Below are positions 53,538 to 60,636 of a DNA stretch of 64,000 nucleotides, in pieces. Under the pieces are notes generated by a model, which saw only the letters and a program-made list of their open reading frames with translations, had not been told where the DNA came from and made no database searches. Made by a program: the position numbers and the translations under genes. The stretch's first letter is position 1; the number at the start of each line of letters is the position of its first letter. This stretch comes from Flammeovirgaceae bacterium UBA1842 (GTDB taxonomy: Bacteria; Bacteroidota; Bacteroidia; Cytophagales; Cyclobacteriaceae): contig DDIU01000011.1 in the NCBI GenBank assembly GCA_002338655.1, positions 15,126 through 79,125 on the forward strand, given 5' to 3'.

Positions 53538-53993
53538 ATGAGCGCACACTATTATAATGTAGATATAAACTGGAGTCAGGATCGGAAAGGAATGATGAGT
53601 TCGCCAGAACTTAATGATGACATAGAGGTGGCTACACCCCCCGAATTCCCAAAAGGAATGCCCAATATTTGGTCACCAGAGCATTTATTTACCGCTGCGG
53701 TCAGTAGCTGCCTAATGACAACTTTTTTGGCCATTGCTGAAAATTCAAACTTGCAGTTTGAAGATTTCAACTGTCAATCGAACGGTAAGTTGGAACAGGT
53801 GGAAGGTAAATTTTTAATGACCCAAATAACCCTTAAACCAACGGTGACAATAACTGATGAAAAAGATTACGAAAGGGCATTGCGTGTACTGGAGAAATCA
53901 GAACGTGCGTGTTTGATTTCCAATTCAATCAAATCTGAAATCGTATTTGAACCAACAGTGAAAATATCGAGCAATAAGAGTGTGGTTGTTTAA
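53538..53993 (+). CDS. OsmC-family protein
   Basis: 151 residues: YYNVDINWSQDRKGMMSSPELN, WSPEHLFTAAVSSCLMTTFLAIAENS with the first redox Cys, and RACLISNSIKSEI with the second. The two Cys are placed as in OsmC/Ohr peroxidases. I start at the ATG at 53538 because it begins the conserved domain; an upstream ATG lies inside the promoter. Confidence 0.88.
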   Translation: MSAHYYNVDINWSQDRKGMMSSPELNDDIEVATPPEFPKGMPNIWSPEHLFTAAVSSCLMTTFLAIAENSNLQFEDFNCQSNGKLEQVEGKFLMTQITLKPTVTITDEKDYERALRVLEKSERACLISNSIKSEIVFEPTVKISSNKSVVV

Positions 53994-54045
53994 TTTATCC
54001 ATCATTTTAGGATTTAGGACTCCCCACCTGTTGCGGGTTCCAGAA

Positions 54046-54080
54046 GCCCCATTTAGGGGATTTAGGGTAAGTGTGAGGTG
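54046..54080. repeat. Dispersed intergenic repeat, copy B
   Basis: AGCCCCATTTAGGGGATTTA-GGGTAAGTGTGAGGT is the reverse-complement form of the unit at 29874-29936, with a few changes. Confidence 0.5.
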
Positions 54081-54126
54081 AAATTTCAACTAAAACTTTT
54101 TATTCGGACGTATATAATTTAACCCC

Positions 54127-54152
54127 ATTGTCGGGTTAAAACACCCGACAAT
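54127..54152. other. Strong hairpin between osmC and the next gene
   Basis: ATTGTCGGGT and ACCCGACAAT form a perfect 10-bp stem with a six-base loop between converging genes. No T run follows, so it is not a classic terminator, but it may still end transcripts or protect their 3' ends. Confidence 0.5.
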
Positions 54153-54227
54153 ACTTTATTCTTTATTCAGTAGAAATTCAGGTATTAATAACAAAGCTCT
54201 CCACAAGCTTGAACTCTATTGTGCCGC

Positions 54228-54509
54228 TCAGTCCTGCTCACAGTTTTCACTGCCACAAGTAGGGCAAGTTTCTACTTTGTCGTCCCTAAGCTTGATGCCA
54301 TTGATATACTTGACCACAAACTTTTGTATTTTCATATAGCTGTCTTTGTGGTTATTTACATCAATTTGCTTGTCTTTAAAAATCTTACGGATTTTTGACT
54401 GATACTCCTGATGCCCCCAACAGACGGGGCAGGTACCATTTGGGGAAGTGCCTTTAGTCTCTTTATCGGGTTTTTTAAAGTAGTCGATTAAATGATTAAC
54501 AAAGTCCAT
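54228..54509 (-). CDS. Small protein with two Cys-pair (zinc-ribbon-like) motifs
   Basis: 93 residues: TCPVCWGHQEYQSKI near the start and ETCPTCGSENCEQD at the end, with a charged helical middle. The two CPxC motifs could form one zinc ribbon by joining both ends. Family not recognised. Confidence 0.75.
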   Translation of the reverse strand: MDFVNHLIDYFKKPDKETKGTSPNGTCPVCWGHQEYQSKIRKIFKDKQIDVNNHKDSYMKIQKFVVKYINGIKLRDDKVETCPTCGSENCEQD

Positions 54510-54535
54510 GATTATATAATTTTAAGATTTCATTT

Positions 54536-55255
54536 TCAAGTAGTCAATGATCTTTTAGGGTTCAAAGGTCTAACTGTAATTTCATTGATCAGCATATTGT
54601 CAGGTGTTTCCAATATATGCACTAGTGTATCGGCTAGTGCTTTTGGTTGTAGCATATTGCGATGGGGTATTATTCCAGAGCTCTCAAAAAAATCCGTTTC
54701 TATTGAGCCTGGGTTGAAGCAAGTTACTTTAATATTGAAAGCACGAAGCTCCTGATACAAGGCCTCACTAAACCCTTGCACCCCATATTTTGTAGTACTA
54801 TAGGCGGCTGCCTCTGCACGACTCGTGCTTCCCAAAATTGACCCTATGTTTATAATATGTGCTACATCCCCTTTTTTCTTCATTAGCGCAGCTATTTGAG
54901 AAGTGATGTAATACATTCCGTTCAAATTTGTATCGATCATTTTTAGCCAATTCTTAGTGGGCATTTCATCAATTTTACCAAATGATCCCACTCCAGCATT
55001 GTTGATAAGAATATCTGGCATTATCCTATCTACAAAGGTCTCATCCACCCATTTGGTCACTGCGTCATAGTCTGAAACATCCATTTCAATGGGTACAAAG
55101 TCAATTCCCAGCTGAGTTTTCAATTGACTGAGTTTAGTAATATTCCTGGCAAGGCCATAAACTTTTGCCCCTTTTGCTACCAATGCCGAGGCAACAGCGG
55201 CCCCTAAACCACTACTGGCTCCGGTGATGATTGCTATTTTATGTTCAATATTCAT
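54536..55255 (-). CDS. Short-chain dehydrogenase/reductase
   Basis: 239 residues from the ATG at 55255: IAIITGASSGLGAAVASAL (NAD(P) binding), ILINNAGVGSFG, the catalytic Ser in NIGSILGSTSRAEAA and YSTTKYG as YxxxK. The earlier ATG (55303) would overlap the upstream gene and adds unconserved residues. Substrate unknown. Confidence 0.88.
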   Translation of the reverse strand: MNIEHKIAIITGASSGLGAAVASALVAKGAKVYGLARNITKLSQLKTQLGIDFVPIEMDVSDYDAVTKWVDETFVDRIMPDILINNAGVGSFGKIDEMPTKNWLKMIDTNLNGMYYITSQIAALMKKKGDVAHIINIGSILGSTSRAEAAAYSTTKYGVQGFSEALYQELRAFNIKVTCFNPGSIETDFFESSGIIPHRNMLQPKALADTLVHILETPDNMLINEITVRPLNPKRSLTT

Positions 55256-55265
55256 TGCAGATTCA

Positions 55266-55715
55266 TTAAGGTGTATAGGTGCCGGGCTCTTTTCTAAATC
55301 CAATCGCCAAACGGTTCCAACTATTAATGGCTATAATGGCCATGGTAAGTGCCACATGCTCCTTCTCATTGAAGTGTTTACTCACTTTTTCATATTGCAC
55401 ATCCGAAATGCCATTGTTTGAAATCAAAGTCATGGCTTCGGTCAGCTCTAATGCGGCCCTTTCACGGTCGGTATAAAAAGATGTTTCTCGCCAGGCCGAT
55501 AGGGTATATAACCGTTGCTCGGATTCTCCAGCTTTGCGTGCATCTTTTGTATGCATATCTATGCAGAATGCACAACCGTTTATCTGTGAAGCACGGAGTT
55601 TTACCAATTCTAGCAAACTCTTTTCTAGCCCAGAATTCCTAACGTATTTTTCAAGTTGCAACAGCCCATTTATAGCATCAGGGGCTACTTTTTCATAGTT
55701 CAATCGCTTTTTCAT
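55266..55715 (-). CDS. AhpD-like carboxymuconolactone decarboxylase-family protein
   Basis: 149 residues with the peroxidase motif CAFCIDMHTKDARK (CxxCxxxH) after LLELVKLRASQING. Such proteins are alkylhydroperoxidase-like reductants. Ten bases before the SDR gene. Confidence 0.9.
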   Translation of the reverse strand: MKKRLNYEKVAPDAINGLLQLEKYVRNSGLEKSLLELVKLRASQINGCAFCIDMHTKDARKAGESEQRLYTLSAWRETSFYTDRERAALELTEAMTLISNNGISDVQYEKVSKHFNEKEHVALTMAIIAINSWNRLAIGFRKEPGTYTP

Positions 55716-55735
55716 TGTGAAATTTATTTTACTCC

Positions 55736-56275
55736 TTATTCATATTTACCTTCATAACTCAACTCGCCTTCTACAATACTGGCGGGCTGTGTGTAAGGGT
55801 GCTCACTGGTTTTACCCATCCCCATAATGTGCATCACTGTCCAACCATGTAACTTTAAGATATCCGCCACCATGGAGCGATGGCATCGCCACCAAACGGC
55901 TTCGGAGCACATAAACGCCACTGTTTTATTGGATGCAAGCTTTTCTAATTTCAGTAATCCAGATTTAAATTCTGGAGTTTCCATGTAATCCGCATAACCT
56001 CTAAAGGCCAGATGCCTCCAAGACGTATTTTTTGAATCTGGTTTTACTTTTCGCCTACCACCCAACTCACCTAAATGAATATATTCGATATTGTTTTTGG
56101 GTAGTGAGACTGCCAGGTTTTCTTTATTGAACTGTGGGTATTTACGGGATCCGGGATAGCTTCTAATATCCACAACCAATTCAATAGGTATAGAATGGAG
56201 CATAGCAACCAAAACTTCCAGAGGGTGAGTGGAATGCCCGATGGTATAGACCGACTTGATATTATGGGACTTCAT
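55736..56275 (-). CDS. DUF488 family protein
   Basis: 179 residues: VYTIGHSTHPLEVLVAML, VVDIRSYPGSRKYPQFNKENL, FRGYADYM and VAFMCSEAVWWRCHRSMVAD, the DUF488 pattern with its conserved Cys. Possible nucleic-acid or nucleotide enzyme; function unproven. 20 bases upstream of the AhpD-like gene. Confidence 0.9.
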   Translation of the reverse strand: MKSHNIKSVYTIGHSTHPLEVLVAMLHSIPIELVVDIRSYPGSRKYPQFNKENLAVSLPKNNIEYIHLGELGGRRKVKPDSKNTSWRHLAFRGYADYMETPEFKSGLLKLEKLASNKTVAFMCSEAVWWRCHRSMVADILKLHGWTVMHIMGMGKTSEHPYTQPASIVEGELSYEGKYE

Positions 56276-56308
56276 TGCTTATGCCATTAAATACCCAACC
56301 CTTCCGTT

Positions 56309-56644
56309 TTACATTTTTTCCATTTCTTCCATTGCTATTGAAGCATGGGCATAGGCAGCTCCGGCACGCATCTCTGAAGCTACCCAAATAGCCTCCATGA
56401 TCTCCTCCTTGCTTGCACCTTTGCGCATGGCTTGTGGAGTATGGGCCTTTATACAATATGGGCATTGGGTGACGTGCGCCACTGCCACAGCGATCAACTG
56501 TTTGGTTTTTTCATCCAGCGCTCCTGCCTGAAAAACGGTTTTGCTGAAATTGCGCCAAGCTTCAATGTTTTGTGGGGCCAGGGCGGCCTTTTTCTTTGCC
56601 AGTTCAGCGGCAGACAGTGTATGTATCTCTTTATTATCGCTCAT
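56309..56644 (-). CDS. Small carboxymuconolactone decarboxylase-family protein
   Basis: 111 residues with CPYCIKAHTPQAMRKGASKEEI (CxxCxxxH) and AVAHVTQ before it. A second peroxide-reducing candidate in this cluster, distinct in length and sequence from that at 55266-55715. Confidence 0.9.
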   Translation of the reverse strand: MSDNKEIHTLSAAELAKKKAALAPQNIEAWRNFSKTVFQAGALDEKTKQLIAVAVAHVTQCPYCIKAHTPQAMRKGASKEEIMEAIWVASEMRAGAAYAHASIAMEEMEKM

Positions 56645-56738
56645 GATCTCAATTTTTAATGATTAACTATTTTCTGTCAGTGGCATCCCTTTCACCTGAT
56701 TTCAGGTTATAAATTCAGGTAGTTGAATGCCAATAAAT

Positions 56739-57155
56739 CTATAGTAGCGTAGCATCTAATGAGATTTTAAAGCTCAAGGCCTTACTCACCGGACAATTGT
56801 CCTTTGCGGCATTGGCACACTCATTAAACTTTTCTTTATCGATGTTTGGTATTCTCGCCTTCAGGGTCAAATGTGATCCGGTGAGTTCGAGCTTTTCAGC
56901 ATCCATTGTGACGGTAGAAGTGACCTCCAATGAATCTGGTTTATATCCTGCCTCACCCAAAATAAGGCTTAAAGCCATGGCAAAGCATCCCGCATGTGCT
57001 GCAGCAAGCAATTCATCAGGATTAGTCCCTCTCCCATCCTCAAAGCGGGATTTAAATGAATATTGTGAACCATCTAAGGTTTTACTTTGGGTAGTCAATT
57101 TTCCGTTACCCTCTTTGATTGAGCCGCTCCAAACGGCATCAGCTGTACGTTTCAT
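56739..57155 (-). CDS. OsmC-type organic hydroperoxide reductase
   Basis: 138 residues: VWSGSIKEGNGKLTTQS, NPDELLAAAHAGCFAMALSL with the peroxidatic Cys and DNCPVSKAL with the resolving Cys. Closer to classical OsmC than the gene at 53538-53993. Confidence 0.92.
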   Translation of the reverse strand: MKRTADAVWSGSIKEGNGKLTTQSKTLDGSQYSFKSRFEDGRGTNPDELLAAAHAGCFAMALSLILGEAGYKPDSLEVTSTVTMDAEKLELTGSHLTLKARIPNIDKEKFNECANAAKDNCPVSKALSFKISLDATLL

Positions 57156-57225
57156 AATATTTGTTTTTTAATATTTAATAATTGACATACTATTCAATGA
57201 CTCCATTCTTTGTGGATTGTGCTGT

Positions 57226-57573
57226 TCATTCTAAACTTTTTACTACATTTTCCACACGTTTGACAGTATCTGCCTTATTAAGACTTAGCCTCACAATACT
57301 GTCCTTTAAAGCTTTGAGATCGTGAGGCACATTGCCTTCAAGGGTAATCAAATCACCTCTTTTAAGTGTCAGGCTTTTCCCATTCACACCAAAATCAATA
57401 CTCCCTTCAAATATCTCTACCACTATGGGGAATGGTGTTTTATGCTCCTTCATTAGCTGGCCTTCCTTAAACGCGATGCGAATCTCCTTTCCCACTTCTG
57501 TATCCAACAATACCTGTATGGCAGGTCGATTTTCCTTGTATTCGAGGTTGTCTAATAAAGATGCTGTCTTCAT
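57226..57573 (-). CDS. Cupin-domain protein
   Basis: 115 residues with a single small cupin: FPIVVEIFEGSIDFGVNGKSL and LKRGDLITLEGNVPHDLKAL. The metal-ligand set is incomplete (one His in PHDL), so it may bind a small ligand rather than catalyse. Confidence 0.82.
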   Translation of the reverse strand: MKTASLLDNLEYKENRPAIQVLLDTEVGKEIRIAFKEGQLMKEHKTPFPIVVEIFEGSIDFGVNGKSLTLKRGDLITLEGNVPHDLKALKDSIVRLSLNKADTVKRVENVVKSLE

Positions 57574-57753
57574 ATTTTTATTTAATAGTTTATGATATAA
57601 TATAAATTGTGGCTGTGATTCCCAAGGTTCAATCCCCTTAGTGACACCCCAAAATTTGTCCTATCAAAAGGTCATATTCCTATTTCGGACATATTTATCC
57701 GAATTTAGATAATTTTTGTAATTGCACCTATTTTTTCGTTTGATATTTTGTAA

Positions 57754-57870
57754 AGAAAACACCGTATTGGGGTCTTGTTAAAACTTACAAAAGGTGCTGA
57801 ATCAGGTGAACGGCCAGCGTGGTTAAAATGGAATAATTATGGAATTAGCTTGGGTGTCATTCTAATATGA
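57754..57870 (+). pseudogene. Possible 3' remnant of a TPR/multihaem cytochrome-type gene
   Basis: An open frame after a stop at 57751-57753 reads LTKGAESGERPAWLKWNNYG near its end, like the WxRWNDYGIGL segment found in TPR-containing multihaem cytochrome proteins, then stops at 57868-57870. No start and no haem motif remain. The resemblance is from memory of the family and short. The rest of 57574-57856 shows no other gene. Confidence 0.3.
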
Positions 57871-58450
57871 CTTTGCGGTTTTCGATTTTAAGCGTTCGGT
57901 CCAGCGCCATTTTTTTTATGGTCTTTATCACTGTTTCTACACGTAGACCCGTCATATCGGCAATCTGTTGTCGGGTAAGCGGTACTTCAAATTGCTCTTC
58001 CTCACTTCCATACCGCTTTCGAAGATAGTTGAGCACTGTTTGTATTCTATGCGCTGGTGGATAGGAAGAAATCTCATTGAGGATCATTCCTTTGTACCTT
58101 AGCCTTTGAGATAACTCACGGTTGAAATTTTTGTGGATTTCAAAATTCTCTTCGAGTAGCTTAAAAAAACTTTCTACAGGCAGTTTATACACTTCTGATT
58201 CCACAGTAGCCTCAGCCCCACAGGGATAGGTAAAGCCCCCAAATATTGCAGGTTCACCAAAACTTTGTCCCGGGCCAAAGATGCCTTGAATAAATTCCTG
58301 ACCATCTGCATTGTAATGGGCCATTTTAACTTCGCCACTTTTTACCTGAAAGTAGTAGGTGGCTTTCTTATGCTGATGAAAAAGCAATTCACCACGGCCA
58401 TAGACTGTGCATCTACCTCCGTAATGTAATAGCGTCTCTTCAGGAATCAT
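57857..58450 (-). CDS. CRP/FNR-family regulator without cysteine cluster
   Basis: 197 residues: beta roll (about 10-115; RGELLFHQHKKATYYFQVKSGEV, GPGQSFGEPAIFGG) and winged helix with LTRQQIADMTGLRVETVIKTI. The recognition helix (VETVIK) differs from TESVIR of the other two regulators, so it may bind other sites. Three bases after hemN, so co-transcribed. Confidence 0.9.
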   Translation of the reverse strand: MIPEETLLHYGGRCTVYGRGELLFHQHKKATYYFQVKSGEVKMAHYNADGQEFIQGIFGPGQSFGEPAIFGGFTYPCGAEATVESEVYKLPVESFFKLLEENFEIHKNFNRELSQRLRYKGMILNEISSYPPAHRIQTVLNYLRKRYGSEEEQFEVPLTRQQIADMTGLRVETVIKTIKKMALDRTLKIENRKVILE

Positions 58451-58452
58451 TT

Positions 58453-59820
58453 TTAAATAGCTTTACTGAACATCTGATTGACCGAGACCGGCTCATTATT
58501 GGCCATCCGTTTGTCAAAAACCGCACAGATATTTCTCAAAAAGGCCATACCCCTGTCCGTCACCCTCAGCCCGTTATCATATAAGCTTATCAATCCTTCC
58601 TGTGCCATTGTCAGAAGTGCAATGTTCATTGAAAAATCAAGGATGTGCGGATAATCATGCCAACGTACTTCACCCTGACAAGCAATGTTCATAATAAATT
58701 TTCTGATGACCAAATCTTCATTGGTGAGAAAATGGCCTTTAGTTAGCGGTAAGGTATCGTGACCTATGATCTCTTTATAGGATTCAATTTTCTTTTCATT
58801 TTGAGCAAACGCATATTTTGCATCGCTAATGGCTGAAGCCCCAAGACCGATAAGAAGATCTGTCTGTGCTGTAGTATAGCCCATGAAATTGCGGAACATG
58901 GTCTTTCGTAGATAGGCATCATAAAGATCATCGCCTTTCAATGCAAAGTGATCCATTCCCACATCAATATAACCATTTCCAATCAGTGCTTTTTTGCCGA
59001 TTTCATAAAGTTTCCTTTTTTCAGAATCGTCAGGCAAATCAGCTTCGGTGTAAGCCCGCTGTCCAGGCGATTTCCATGGCACATGAGCGTAGCTATAAAA
59101 AGCAATCCGCTCGGGTTTTAACTCCAAAACCTTTTCTATGGTATCGAGTACGCTATCTTCTGTTTGAAAAGGAAGACCATAAATCAAGTCAAAATTGACA
59201 CTTGTATAGCCAACCTCCCTTGCATCTTCCGTTGCCCTTACCACATTTTCCAATGGCTGAATTCTATTGATGGTTTTTTGCACTTTAGGATCCAAGTCCT
59301 GAACCCCGTAGCTCACTCTCTTAAATCCAACATCATAAAGTGCCTGTAAATGTTCTCTTGTCGTATTGTTAGGGTGCCCTTCAAATGAAAAGTTATGTTC
59401 TTCATGCAATACCGAAGTGGAGGTAATGCCATCAATCAATTTCTTCAGGTTTTCGGGGCTAAAAAAAGTAGGTGTGCCTCCACCTAAATGAATCTCCCTT
59501 ATCTGGGGCTTCCTTGCAAATGTCTTTAAATAAATGCCCCATTCCCTAAGTACAGCATCTATATATGAATCTTCAACAGTATGGTTTTTCGTAATTCTTT
59601 TATTGCATGCGCAATACGTGCATAAACTTTCGCAATAAGGAAGATGAATGTATAAACTTAGGCCTTCCCTGTCGTTGGATTCATCAAATGTACGCTTGAC
59701 CACCTTTAGCCAATCATTATTTTTCATTGTTTCCACCCCCCAATAAGGCACTGTGGGGTAGCTCGTATAACGTGGTGCTGGTACATTATACTTTTTTATC
59801 AATTCAATCGGGATATTCAT
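58453..59820 (-). CDS. hemN: Oxygen-independent coproporphyrinogen III oxidase
   Basis: 455 residues from the ATG at 59820 (a TTG two codons earlier is less likely). Radical SAM motif C63-x3-C67-x2-C70 in YCESLCTYCACNKR, LHLGGGTPTFF-type EIHLGGGTPTFFSPENL, GVQDLDPKVQKTINRIQP. Makes protoporphyrinogen without oxygen, needed for the haems of the low-oxygen enzymes here. Confidence 0.95.
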   Translation of the reverse strand: MNIPIELIKKYNVPAPRYTSYPTVPYWGVETMKNNDWLKVVKRTFDESNDREGLSLYIHLPYCESLCTYCACNKRITKNHTVEDSYIDAVLREWGIYLKTFARKPQIREIHLGGGTPTFFSPENLKKLIDGITSTSVLHEEHNFSFEGHPNNTTREHLQALYDVGFKRVSYGVQDLDPKVQKTINRIQPLENVVRATEDAREVGYTSVNFDLIYGLPFQTEDSVLDTIEKVLELKPERIAFYSYAHVPWKSPGQRAYTEADLPDDSEKRKLYEIGKKALIGNGYIDVGMDHFALKGDDLYDAYLRKTMFRNFMGYTTAQTDLLIGLGASAISDAKYAFAQNEKKIESYKEIIGHDTLPLTKGHFLTNEDLVIRKFIMNIACQGEVRWHDYPHILDFSMNIALLTMAQEGLISLYDNGLRVTDRGMAFLRNICAVFDKRMANNEPVSVNQMFSKAI

Positions 59821-59853
59821 ATGCAAATATTATCCCATCAGAAGTAATAAAAT

Positions 59854-59867
59854 ATGACGTAAATCAT
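59854..59867. promoter_or_regulatory. FNR/CRP-type box between hemN and DUF4136 gene (ATGAC-GTAA-ATCAT)
   Basis: Its centre is only about 40 bases from the hemN ATG, so a class II start would make hemN mRNA nearly leaderless. Alternatively it serves the divergent lipoprotein gene (77 bases). Confidence 0.55.
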
Positions 59868-59936
59868 ATGATAGATTGATACCAAGCAGTAGATTATTCA
59901 TTCCTTTTATAGTTATTACTTAGAAATTTAAAGTGC

Positions 59937-60464
59937 ATGAAAAGATTAATCTATCTATCATTGATCCTGTTTTTGGCCGGGTGTTCTACGTTAAAAATAA
60001 ATACCCAATACGACCGTACCGTTAATTTTTCAAACTACAATACTTGGTGTTGGTTTAACAATTGTACCCCCACATTTGAAGGCCCAGACTATATTTATCC
60101 AGATCGTATAATGGATGACATGGTGAATTTCATCGCTTTGGAAATGGATGGAAAAGGTTACAAAATGGGGGACGATCTATCCGACTTATTGGTAGATTTT
60201 CATGTTATTGTTGTAGAAGATTCTACTAAAAATGGCTATGTATTTGAAGAAGACTTGCCACTATGGGATAAATATAAAAATGATCAATACTATCATTTCC
60301 TGAAAGGAACCTTAATTATTGACGTGGCTGACAGAAAAAAAGGGAAAATTATATACCGGTCGGTAATTGAAAATCAGATATCGAAGTATAGCCAAATTTC
60401 CAACAAGGAAATAATGAGGGGAATCAAAAAAGCACTTAAAGACTTACCCCCAAGAAGCGAATAG
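59937..60464 (+). CDS. DUF4136 lipoprotein
   Basis: 175 residues: lipobox Cys16 (FLAGC), DRTVNFSNYNTWCWF, GTLIIDVADRKKGKIIYRSVIENQIS, matching DUF4136. Periplasmic face of a membrane; function unknown. Ends two bases from the converging ccoS stop. Confidence 0.88.
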   Translation: MKRLIYLSLILFLAGCSTLKINTQYDRTVNFSNYNTWCWFNNCTPTFEGPDYIYPDRIMDDMVNFIALEMDGKGYKMGDDLSDLLVDFHVIVVEDSTKNGYVFEEDLPLWDKYKNDQYYHFLKGTLIIDVADRKKGKIIYRSVIENQISKYSQISNKEIMRGIKKALKDLPPRSE

Positions 60465-60465
60465 C

Positions 60466-60636
60466 CTACTTCTCATCCTTAGCTTGTTTTTTACTCTGTT
60501 TATCTTCAAAAAGCATCCTCATTGAGGGTGTAATGGTATCATCGAATTGGCCGCTTTTGGCCGCCCAAATAAAGAGGCCAAGAAAGCTACCGGCCACTAT
60601 CATACTGATAATAATAAGAAGATATATCGCTGACAT
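60466..60636 (-). CDS. ccoS: CcoS, cbb3 oxidase maturation protein
   Basis: 56 residues: one membrane helix (YLLIIISMIVAGSFLGLFIW) followed by AAKSGQFDDTITPSMRMLFE, the CcoS hallmark, and a Lys-rich tail. Its ATG shares one base with the ccoI stop (TGATG). Needed with CcoI to put copper and haem into the oxidase. Confidence 0.93.
   Translation of the reverse strand: MSAIYLLIIISMIVAGSFLGLFIWAAKSGQFDDTITPSMRMLFEDKQSKKQAKDEK

Noticed and set aside
53993..54228. A gene in the osmC downstream gap
   Set aside because: No frame with protein-like character; only a dispersed repeat and a hairpin.
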